Source: Planctomycetes bacterium GWF2_41_51
Lineage (GTDB): Bacteria; Planctomycetota; Phycisphaerae; Sedimentisphaerales; UBA12454
Assembly: GCA_001825665.1 (NCBI GenBank)
Contig: MHXZ01000073.1
Coordinates: 1-64,000, forward strand
Length of the DNA: 64,000 bases
Reading direction: 5' to 3'
The notes beneath the pieces were generated by a model that saw only the letters and a program-made list of their open reading frames with translations, did not search any database and had not been told where the DNA came from. Shown here piece after piece: positions 50,731-58,853 of this stretch (position 1 is its first letter; each line of letters begins with the position of its first letter). A program made the translations under genes and the position numbers.

Positions 50731-50840
50731 TGCGCATTATTAAATTTTTTAAAAAATTCATCCTTATTTGACAAGCACTTAGAAGAATATGCCAAAATAA
50801 TTTTATAACTCTTCATTAAATCTGCGCAAGTTAGCTGTAA
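50731..50840 (+). promoter_or_regulatory. Upstream module of the portal operon, shared with the ABC-ATPase gene
   Basis: TGCGCA-A/T tract-(92 nt)-AAATCTGCGCAAGTTAGCTGTAA; compare minus strand 35790-35667. Confidence 0.5.
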
Positions 50841-50886
50841 GGATGGAAGCACACGTAAATCAGCTATTTGAGTCGGAGAAATTTTA

Positions 50887-52440
50887 ATGGGTTTTGAATT
50901 TACAAATTTTAACAGCAGTAACATAAATGCAGATTTTGTGGATTGGCTTGTCGATGAGCAATGGGTAGATATGCAGAGGCATTTCGGGAGATTATGGGAT
51001 TATTATCAAAATCCAATGTATTCGCCGGCAGGTATAACCGCGATTGACGGCAAATTAAATGAGTCTGCAAGGACTTACATTCAGGCGCAGGAAATGGGGC
51101 TGCCTGCGAGAATTACAGGTATTAAGAGAACGCAAATAAGCGGTTTGACGGGAGGCAAGGCTGTCGCAGATATAGAAAGGAAGGAAGTTGTAATTGAAAA
51201 CGATATCGGCTGGCGAATCAATGCGATGGTGGATTTTCTGTTCGGCAAGGGGGTTGATATTGTCAGTAAAGCAGAAGATAAAAACAGGCGAATTGAAATT
51301 GATAAAATTATAAAACAGATATTCAACTCCAATGGAGGAGTAAGATTTTTTCAGGATATGGCAGTGCTCGGAGCTGTTTATGGCTTTGTGGACTGCATCA
51401 TCAGGCCGGGGCAGAAGATGGTTGATTTCTGGCAAAACTCACTAACCCCCAACATGAAGTTGGGGGCTTCTGGAAACGACACCTCCTTTACCAAAGTTAT
51501 GGAACTGGTTTCGGACTGCGGCCTGGAATTGATTGAAGCTCAAAGAGCACTGCCTATTCTCGATGAAAGAGACTTTCGGAAAATCAATTTTTATGTTCAG
51601 CATTTTATTGAACAGAAAAATGAAATTACGACAGAAGGCAACTTCCTGAGGAGATTACTTGCTCCTGAAAGCAGCATCGCGGCGCGGCGCACAGCGGCTG
51701 TTACTGAAATTATTTCTGCAAACTGGTGGCAGAGATATGAAGATAAACAACTTATAGCTGAGGGATCTAATATTGCAGAAATTGTACCTGTTGTTCATAT
51801 CCAAAATGTCGCACAACCTTTGTATTACGAGGGAATTAGTGATGTGGAATCACTTATAGCGCTTCAGGATGAATTGAATACACGACTTAGCGATAGGGCA
51901 AGCAGGATAACATTCCAGGCATTTAAAATGTATCTTGCCAAGGGGATTGAAGGCGTTGAGAACAGAGCGGTATCGCCGGGCAGAATGTGGTGCACGGATA
52001 ATCCCGAAGCAAGCATTGAACAATTCGGCGGAGACAGCAGCTCGCCGAGTGAGGATGCGCATATCGCTGAAATAAGGGAAGCTTTAGATAAATCGAGCGG
52101 AGTTACGCCGGTGGCGGCAGGAGTATTGAAAGAGAAACTTGGAAATTTAACCAGTGCGGTCGCTTTAAGGATGACGCTTATGGGAATGCTGGCGAAGACA
52201 GAACGGAAGCATTACGCATACGGTCAGGGGCTTAAAGAAATCGCGGCGATGGTGATGCATTTACTTGATGTGACAAAAATCTATCCCAATGCAAAAGGGG
52301 AAAGGGTGTTTGATGTGATTTTTCCAAGTCCGCTGCCGGAGAATATGCTTGAAAAATTAAATGAGGCGAAATTGAAACAGGAACTTGGAGTTCCACAAGA
52401 ACAGATATTGAGAGAGCTTGGTTATGAGATGAAAAGTTAA
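50887..52440 (+). CDS. Phage portal-like protein
   Basis: 517 aa, first gene of a head module; NEITTEGNFLRRLL...QDELNTRLSDRASRITFQAFKMYLAKG...TSAVALRMTLMGMLAKTERKHYAYGQGLKEI. Confidence 0.75.
   Translation: MGFEFTNFNSSNINADFVDWLVDEQWVDMQRHFGRLWDYYQNPMYSPAGITAIDGKLNESARTYIQAQEMGLPARITGIKRTQISGLTGGKAVADIERKEVVIENDIGWRINAMVDFLFGKGVDIVSKAEDKNRRIEIDKIIKQIFNSNGGVRFFQDMAVLGAVYGFVDCIIRPGQKMVDFWQNSLTPNMKLGASGNDTSFTKVMELVSDCGLELIEAQRALPILDERDFRKINFYVQHFIEQKNEITTEGNFLRRLLAPESSIAARRTAAVTEIISANWWQRYEDKQLIAEGSNIAEIVPVVHIQNVAQPLYYEGISDVESLIALQDELNTRLSDRASRITFQAFKMYLAKGIEGVENRAVSPGRMWCTDNPEASIEQFGGDSSSPSEDAHIAEIREALDKSSGVTPVAAGVLKEKLGNLTSAVALRMTLMGMLAKTERKHYAYGQGLKEIAAMVMHLLDVTKIYPNAKGERVFDVIFPSPLPENMLEKLNEAKLKQELGVPQEQILRELGYEMKS
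51446..51466. repeat. Perfect palindrome inside the portal-like gene
   Basis: CCCCCAAC-ATGAA-GTTGGGGG (8-bp stem). Confidence 0.85.
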
Positions 52441-52505
52441 AATAAATTCGAAATACTAAATTGAAATACGAAATAAATTCAAAACAATGAAAGGCAAATA
52501 TTTTT

Positions 52506-53024
52506 ATGAGTCAGAATGACACAGAAATTGAGGGTTCAGAAGAACAAGAGCAGCGGAGTGAAAAGCTTGTTGATGTAAGTGAAGCGATTCGTTATCGCAA
52601 AAGGGCACAGCTTGCCGAGCAGAAAAAAGCACTTCTTGAACAAGAACTTGCGGACAGAAAAAGCGAAGTTGAAAAACTTAACAAAAATCTGTCACAAATG
52701 AATGTTGAACGTCAGTTAATTGAAAAATTTGTTTCGGCAGGTGTTAAAGATTTGGATGCCGCATTAATCATCGGCAAGAGCAGAATCGAAAATGATTCGA
52801 AAATAACCGCACAGGATGTTGTTGAGCAATTGATAAAAGAGAAAGGTTATCTATTTAATGAAACTCAATCAGCGTTAGCGAGTGCAAAGACAAGCGGAGT
52901 CAAAGACAGGTTGTCCGGGACAACGGGTGCTCTTGAACGGGCGGCTAAAAAAGCTGCGAAAAGCGGTTCAAGAACGGATTTGCAGGAATACCTGCGAACG
53001 AGAAGGAATTTTGTCAGCCACTAA
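52506..53024 (+). CDS. Scaffold-like coiled-coil protein of the head module
   Basis: EAIRYRKRAQLAEQKKALLEQELADRKSEVEKLNKNLSQM between portal and capsid. Confidence 0.6.
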   Translation: MSQNDTEIEGSEEQEQRSEKLVDVSEAIRYRKRAQLAEQKKALLEQELADRKSEVEKLNKNLSQMNVERQLIEKFVSAGVKDLDAALIIGKSRIENDSKITAQDVVEQLIKEKGYLFNETQSALASAKTSGVKDRLSGTTGALERAAKKAAKSGSRTDLQEYLRTRRNFVSH

Positions 53025-53068
53025 GGCACAAAGACACTAAGAGAATATTTATTAAGAAAGGATAAACT

Positions 53069-54223
53069 ATGGCTTTTACAGGTAAAGCTACATACACGGC
53101 AGGTATAACGCTGCCAGAAATTGCGGAAGATGTTTCTGATATTGTCGGAATCATATCGCCGGTGGAGACATTTTTGCTGGATGCGATTGGCGATCCGATG
53201 CGCGAAGCAAAAAGTACATATCATGAATGGCTGGAAGATTCGCTTGTTCCAAATAAAGATTCAATAAGCGACAGCTCTATTAGTGATCCGGCCGGAGAGA
53301 CGAGTTTTGATGTTGCCAATGGAGAAAGATTCAGAGTTGGCGACCAAATTCAAACGGCAGGGAGTGAAGAATTGATGCTGGTAACTGGTGTAACGGGCGA
53401 CACAATTACAGTTGTTCGCGGTTACGCAGGCACGACTCCTGAAAATATTTCAAATGGCGAGGTGATTCATATCCTCGGCAATGCTGCACTCGAAGGAGAT
53501 GACAAGCCGGCAGCGAGATTTACGAATCGGATTCGCTGTGGAAACTATACCCAGATTTTTACATCGAGTGTCGAAGTAAGCGGGACGAATATTGCCGCAA
53601 GTCATCTGGGAATTTCAAACGAAATGGATTATCAGAAATCCGAGAGGCTGCGTGAACTGATTCGAGATCTTGAAAATACCATTATTAATGGCGGTCAGCC
53701 TTCGGCAAATCCGCAAGGTTCAGGCACGGTACGCAGAAGTCTGAAAGGCATAATCCAGAGCATAGCAACGAATGTTTATCGTACGGGAGATGCGGGATTT
53801 CCGAGCGGAACCGGCCTTGATGAAGCAAAAATTAATTACGTGCTTCGTCAGATTTGGGAGAACAGCAGCGGAAATGTTGACCTGATTGTTGTCGGAGGTT
53901 ATCAGAAACGAAAAATCAATTCGTTTTTGACTGCAAGCAGAAGTTTTGGGCCTGCTGATAATACTTACACCGATATGGTAAGCGTTTATGAAAGCGATTT
54001 CGGTGTTTGCAGGATAATCACAAGCAGATGGGTTCCGCAGGATGCGGTATTGCTGCTGGATTCTTCGCGTATCAGCGTGCTGCCAATGTCGGGCAGAAGT
54101 TTTCATTTCAAACCGCTTGCAAGCAGCGGCGATTATGAGTGCGGTCAGCTAATCGGCGAATACACACTCGAATTCAAAAATGAAGGTGCGCACGGGATTA
54201 TCAGGGACCTTGCGATAAATTAA
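53069..54223 (+). CDS. Major capsid protein-like (SU10/DUF5309 type)
   Basis: ISPVETFLLDAIGDPMREAKSTYHEWLEDSLVPN; VVGGYQKRKINSFL; WVPQDAVLLLDSSRISVLPM. Confidence 0.8.
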   Translation: MAFTGKATYTAGITLPEIAEDVSDIVGIISPVETFLLDAIGDPMREAKSTYHEWLEDSLVPNKDSISDSSISDPAGETSFDVANGERFRVGDQIQTAGSEELMLVTGVTGDTITVVRGYAGTTPENISNGEVIHILGNAALEGDDKPAARFTNRIRCGNYTQIFTSSVEVSGTNIAASHLGISNEMDYQKSERLRELIRDLENTIINGGQPSANPQGSGTVRRSLKGIIQSIATNVYRTGDAGFPSGTGLDEAKINYVLRQIWENSSGNVDLIVVGGYQKRKINSFLTASRSFGPADNTYTDMVSVYESDFGVCRIITSRWVPQDAVLLLDSSRISVLPMSGRSFHFKPLASSGDYECGQLIGEYTLEFKNEGAHGIIRDLAIN

Positions 54224-54247
54224 TTGAATGAGGTTTGAATTTTTTCG

Positions 54248-54305
54248 GCCGGGTACGGGTATCTACAAAACATTGCGATTTAAAGGTTAGATAATCCGGC
54301 CCGGC
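54248..54305 (+). promoter_or_regulatory. Long hairpin between capsid gene and downstream genes
   Basis: GCCGGG..CGG.TATCTA [22 nt] TAGATA..CCG.CCCGGC. Confidence 0.55.
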
Positions 54306-54356
54306 TGATAAATTTTATAAAAATTCTGTGATTTTTTAAGCAGATGAGGCAAAGAA

Positions 54357-55016
54357 ATGAATAGTTTTTCAAATGACGTTGATATTTTGAAATATGAACC
54401 GATTCTGTTCGGCGATTTGCATTTTGCCGGTCAAGAGCTAATAAGCGGCATCGGAGCTAATGTAAGCGGTTCTGTTTTAAATGCCCCTGGTGCAAATTTT
54501 ATGAATAATCAAATTATAGCCGGGATGGTTGTGAACTTGCGCAGTGAGGACAGTTTAATTGACGATTGTTATGAAATAATATCTATCGATTCGGCGGCAC
54601 AACTTACAGTTTCTATAATGAGGGCGGATGGGCAAGCAGAAATAATCCCTTTGAAAGATGCAGAAGATGTGAGCTATAAAATCTGCACATATCAGGCGCA
54701 AAGCAACGAAATATTCTTGCAGCTTACGCAGCATTTCGGATTGAGGCCAGGTGTTTCTGATGGGCAGTACAGTGTGGATGACATTCTTGATGTTTCAGTT
54801 TTGAGACAGGTTTCTGTTTATGGGATTTTGTCGGGTGTTTATGCGACACTTTCCGGAAAATCTGATGACAAAGAAAACTATTGGAAGAAAAGCCAGTATT
54901 ACAGGGGGCTTTATGAAAAGGCTTTGCAGAGATGCAGAATAAGTTTTGATTTAGGTGACGACGGTATTGCTGATTCGGTTCGCAGCGGTTCAAGTGTCAG
55001 ATTAATGAGGGATTAA
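54357..55016 (+). CDS. Phage-module hypothetical protein (head-completion position)
   Basis: Intact ORF in the operon after the capsid gene. Confidence 0.65.
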   Translation: MNSFSNDVDILKYEPILFGDLHFAGQELISGIGANVSGSVLNAPGANFMNNQIIAGMVVNLRSEDSLIDDCYEIISIDSAAQLTVSIMRADGQAEIIPLKDAEDVSYKICTYQAQSNEIFLQLTQHFGLRPGVSDGQYSVDDILDVSVLRQVSVYGILSGVYATLSGKSDDKENYWKKSQYYRGLYEKALQRCRISFDLGDDGIADSVRSGSSVRLMRD

Positions 55017-55018
55017 TT

Positions 55019-55384
55019 ATGAAAGCTGCTATCGATGAAATACTTGTTGATGATGAAATTTTTGAGCTTGAGATTAAAAGCCAACAAAGAAAAGTTGTCC
55101 AAAGGTCTTCGATGGGGCTTGATGGGCAGATAAGTATCGATCTTGGGCTTCGCGGAAGAAAGCTAATTCAAAAAGGTGAATTGAAAGCTAAGAGCAAGGC
55201 TGAACTTCAAAAAAGAATAAATGAAATAAACGAAATGATCGATGGAGAACTGCATAGTTTAAAATGTCCGGATGGAAGAATATTCAATAATCTTTTGATT
55301 GATGAATTTTTAACTGGAACAATCGTGAATAGCGGGGCACATCAAAGCTGTAACTATCAGATTGTATACATACAGCAAGGCTAA
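55019..55384 (+). CDS. Phage-module hypothetical protein
   Basis: Intact ORF, 2 nt from upstream stop. Confidence 0.65.
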   Translation: MKAAIDEILVDDEIFELEIKSQQRKVVQRSSMGLDGQISIDLGLRGRKLIQKGELKAKSKAELQKRINEINEMIDGELHSLKCPDGRIFNNLLIDEFLTGTIVNSGAHQSCNYQIVYIQQG

Positions 55385-55387
55385 AGC

Positions 55388-56135
55388 AATGTTATTAAGT
55401 GAAGTAAGTAAAGTTCGAGTGTACGCGCTGCCTGCGGGCGTGAGCGGGAGTGGAAAAGCAAATCAATTAGCTGGGTCGGCAATTGTAAAATGGAATTCAA
55501 CATACACTAATATGCTGCATCAGGTTTATGTGAATGGGCGGTTCGCGGGAGTAACAGTTGGATGCACGCAGAGGATGATTATAGTGCCGCTTCCGCTTTC
55601 GCAAAAAACAGCGGTGAAGATTGAGGTGTTTGCGGTAGATTACCTAAACACTAATACAGATTATTCAGAGGTAATTCGCTCTGAACAAATACAAGCAGCA
55701 AGAATTAAAATAGAATTTCCAATGACAGATGAACTGCCGGTGGATGGAAACCTGGATATTTACTTTGAAGATAAAAAGCTAAACAAAGCAACTATTAAAA
55801 TTCAAAATGAGTATTCAGAAAAGGGCGGATTTGGATTAAGCAGTTTTGGCAAAAGTGATTTTGGATATGACGGCAGCGCAGCAGTCGGATTCGGCAGAGG
55901 AAATTTTGGTTTAGGAGGTTTCGGCTTTGATGCAGAATTATTATGCTGGCAGAGCGAACAACTTAAAACAGGTACATACAAATTTGACATACGTATTTCG
56001 GATAGTATGGGCAATCACACAGATTTAATTGAAACGGAAACATTGACTGTAATTTCGCCTGCAACACCGGCGGAAAGGCTGACAGTGGAATCGTTCGACA
56101 AAAATAACGGCAAATTAATTTTAAAATCGGCTTAG
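55388..56135 (+). CDS. Phage-module structural protein with FG-rich repeat segment
   Basis: GGFGLSSFGKSDFGYDGSAAVGFGRGNFGLGGFGFDAEL; Fn3-like flanks. Confidence 0.65.
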
Positions 56136-56145
56136 GAGAATTAAA

Positions 56146-56595
56146 ATGGCAGAAGTATATCCATCAGACAATGAGCTTTTGAATATCTTGAATGATGATG
56201 AGACTGGTGTGGAATTTATCACGACCGGCAAAGCACCCTATTATCTCGAATTTAGAAAGTTGCTTTACAGACTGATTCTTGCGACTAAAAGAGCGAATGA
56301 CTTGCGGGTATTTGATGAGGGTGGATTGGATATTGGCGTTAAGAGCGGTAAATTTTGGGTAGGAACGACGCTTGTCGAGTATTCAGGGTCAAGCGGAAAT
56401 ACGCTGGCAGATGATAGAAGCAATATTTATGTCTATCTCGATGCGGCGGGGAATCTGATTATTAATGAGTATTCACAATTTCCGAATATGGAAACAACTC
56501 CTCACTTGAGACTGGCGATTGTAACAACAAGCGGCGGGGATATTACTTCGATAACAGATGCGAGATGCAGTTTCTATGTTCCGAGCGGAGTGTAA
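56146..56595 (+). CDS. Phage-module hypothetical protein (tail/fibre-like)
   Basis: Intact ORF; GGLDIGVKSGKFWVGTTLVEYSGSSGNTLADDRSNIYVYLDAAGNL. Confidence 0.65.
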   Translation: MAEVYPSDNELLNILNDDETGVEFITTGKAPYYLEFRKLLYRLILATKRANDLRVFDEGGLDIGVKSGKFWVGTTLVEYSGSSGNTLADDRSNIYVYLDAAGNLIINEYSQFPNMETTPHLRLAIVTTSGGDITSITDARCSFYVPSGV

Positions 56596-56597
56596 CA

Positions 56598-57728
56598 ATG
56601 GCAGATAAATTCGTATCATCGGCAGGACCAAAAGGAACGGGGGACGGCAGCAGTGAAGCAAATGCCTGGAGTTTGATGAATGCATTAACATATGCTGGAG
56701 CAGGTGATTATGTATGGATTAAAAACGATGGCGTGTATTATGGAACTTATGTAGTCGGGTGCAGCGGATCGTATACGGATAATACGCACATTTATTTTAT
56801 TGGGTATAATAATGTCAATGATTGTGACCTGGTAAATCATATCAGCGATATGGATTATGGTAAAGGGTTCTGGGGAGGGCCATTGAATCCGGATGCCGCT
56901 AACTGCTGGGTGGATATTGACGGGCAGGGCGCGGCGACTCATGTTGTTTATCAATATCAAAAAAATAATGTTCACTGGCGGAATATATATTTTCATAATA
57001 ATAACAAAACGGCATATAACTGCGTTTTTTATGCAAAGAATTGCAGCGGCGTTACTTTTACCAAATGTAAATTTACAGATGGATATATGAATTTGTGGGT
57101 CGATACAAATAGTACGAATTGCATGATTAAGTGCTGCTATTTCAGCGATTATGTTGCTTCAAATCTTGATATTGGCGGAGGAAGCTATCTTAATATTTTT
57201 TCGCATTGCGTTTTCAACGGCGGGCAGGCAAAGATGTACAGGTCGGTTGGATGCAACAGCATTTTTATTGGCGGTAATTATGGTATCGGTGCGTTCTATT
57301 ATCAAAACATCGTCTTCAATAATACGATGTATAATCAAACCGCATATTGCCTTGGTTATGGGCACAATTCTTACGCCGGCGGCTTGATAGAATACAATAA
57401 TATTTTTATACCAGCGGCGAAAAATATTCCTGCGTTTTACAGAAATGGTTACGGATCACTGGCTTATTCAGGTTATGGGTGTGCTTATTGTTTGGAAGAA
57501 AACTCTGTTCTTGACACACCTTACAGTGGTGAAAAAGGGCTTAATGTAAATCCTCAATTCGCTGATCCGGCAGGAAAAGATTTTAGAGTACGCAATCCGC
57601 TTGTTCTGCGCGGAGGTATGCCGGATTTTGCGGGAAATGCAAGTCAAATTGGAGCTGTTCTGCAAAAATATCAGTTCGCAAATCGGTCGAGAGCGGCGAA
57701 CATGGCAAGATTATCAATTTTCAAATAG
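56598..57728 (+). CDS. Right-handed beta-helix protein, tailspike-like
   Basis: Asn/Cys-rich short repeats (VHWRNIYFHNNNKTAYNCVFYAKNCSGVTFTKCKFTDGYMNLWVDTNSTNCMIKCCYFSDYV). Confidence 0.65.
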   Translation: MADKFVSSAGPKGTGDGSSEANAWSLMNALTYAGAGDYVWIKNDGVYYGTYVVGCSGSYTDNTHIYFIGYNNVNDCDLVNHISDMDYGKGFWGGPLNPDAANCWVDIDGQGAATHVVYQYQKNNVHWRNIYFHNNNKTAYNCVFYAKNCSGVTFTKCKFTDGYMNLWVDTNSTNCMIKCCYFSDYVASNLDIGGGSYLNIFSHCVFNGGQAKMYRSVGCNSIFIGGNYGIGAFYYQNIVFNNTMYNQTAYCLGYGHNSYAGGLIEYNNIFIPAAKNIPAFYRNGYGSLAYSGYGCAYCLEENSVLDTPYSGEKGLNVNPQFADPAGKDFRVRNPLVLRGGMPDFAGNASQIGAVLQKYQFANRSRAANMARLSIFK

Positions 57729-57738
57729 GAGGTTTCAA

Positions 57739-58182
57739 ATGGCAAATTCAGCAATTGATATACCCTTTTACGTTGCGAAAGATGGAGCGCCTTTAATTGG
57801 AAGCGATGCTGAAATGAATTTCGATTCCCTGCAAACAATCAGCGGGGTAGATAAAATCGCTTTGGCTCCGGCAATAAGTGAAATCGGCGGCGGATGGTAT
57901 AAGTTCAGCGTTGCGTTTGGGGCTGCTCCATTTGACCAGGGCGACCTTGTTGGAGCTATTGATGCGGATAAAAACGGTAACAACTCACTTGCGGCGGCAG
58001 AGAGATTCATACCTATCGAGGTGAGGCTTGATTTTTACGGCCTTATGCGAAGTGTTTATCTGATGACACAAAGTAAATTAACCGGAGACATGGAAATAAA
58101 AAATTCTGACGGCGATACAATATTGAAACTTGCTATTTCTGATAATGCAAATGAAATTCAAAGATCTGCGGTAAGTGAATAA
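57739..58182 (+). CDS. Phage-module hypothetical protein
   Basis: Start ATG at 57739 with AGGAGG RBS; ends overlapping the next start codon. Confidence 0.65.
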   Translation: MANSAIDIPFYVAKDGAPLIGSDAEMNFDSLQTISGVDKIALAPAISEIGGGWYKFSVAFGAAPFDQGDLVGAIDADKNGNNSLAAAERFIPIEVRLDFYGLMRSVYLMTQSKLTGDMEIKNSDGDTILKLAISDNANEIQRSAVSE

Positions 58183-58853
58183 TGGAAGCGAAATTTTTTG
58201 ATAGTATATACGGCGGAGATTCGGCTAACGGTGTTAAACTTTGTATGGGAATTACAGATGGTGATTTCTGGGCGAGGCCGACAGGTGTGCAGGTTTTATA
58301 CAAAGGAACTGAAATTGACAATGTTGATTTCAGGGCTATTGTTGATTCGGCAAATATTGCTGAAGATAATTTTGAGATTATCTGCGGGCAGCCTTTGAGC
58401 AGATTTCTTTACATCGTAAGGCGGGTTAATTGCTGCGGTATCGAGGAAAAGACGGTCAATGCTGTTTTGCGAGTTGAGTTTGACAGCCAAGGCAATCTCA
58501 TTGAATACGGCTGCAATAAGATTATTGATGTCTCTGCACATCAGGCCGATGGAGACAAAGTTTCGCTAAGATGGTTTTATCATGCGATTCATCAAGCGAA
58601 AAAAATAAAAAGCTTTTTCATTTACAGCGATAATGGTAACGGAACAATCGATTATCAAGATCCAATCGGGATAGTCGAATATACAGGATGCAAATTTTAT
58701 CAGTTTATTACAAATTCGCTTTCAGGGAATCATTACAAGTTCTGTATACGAGCAGTTGCGGATGATTCTGTTTCAGAATTTTATAATGAAATTAAAATCG
58801 GGCTTAATAGACAATCACCTAACGAGGTTCAATTGATATGTCAAACAATGTAG
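58182..58853 (+). CDS. Phage-module hypothetical protein
   Basis: TAATG overlap with upstream gene; 223 aa. Confidence 0.65.
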   Translation: MEAKFFDSIYGGDSANGVKLCMGITDGDFWARPTGVQVLYKGTEIDNVDFRAIVDSANIAEDNFEIICGQPLSRFLYIVRRVNCCGIEEKTVNAVLRVEFDSQGNLIEYGCNKIIDVSAHQADGDKVSLRWFYHAIHQAKKIKSFFIYSDNGNGTIDYQDPIGIVEYTGCKFYQFITNSLSGNHYKFCIRAVADDSVSEFYNEIKIGLNRQSPNEVQLICQTM

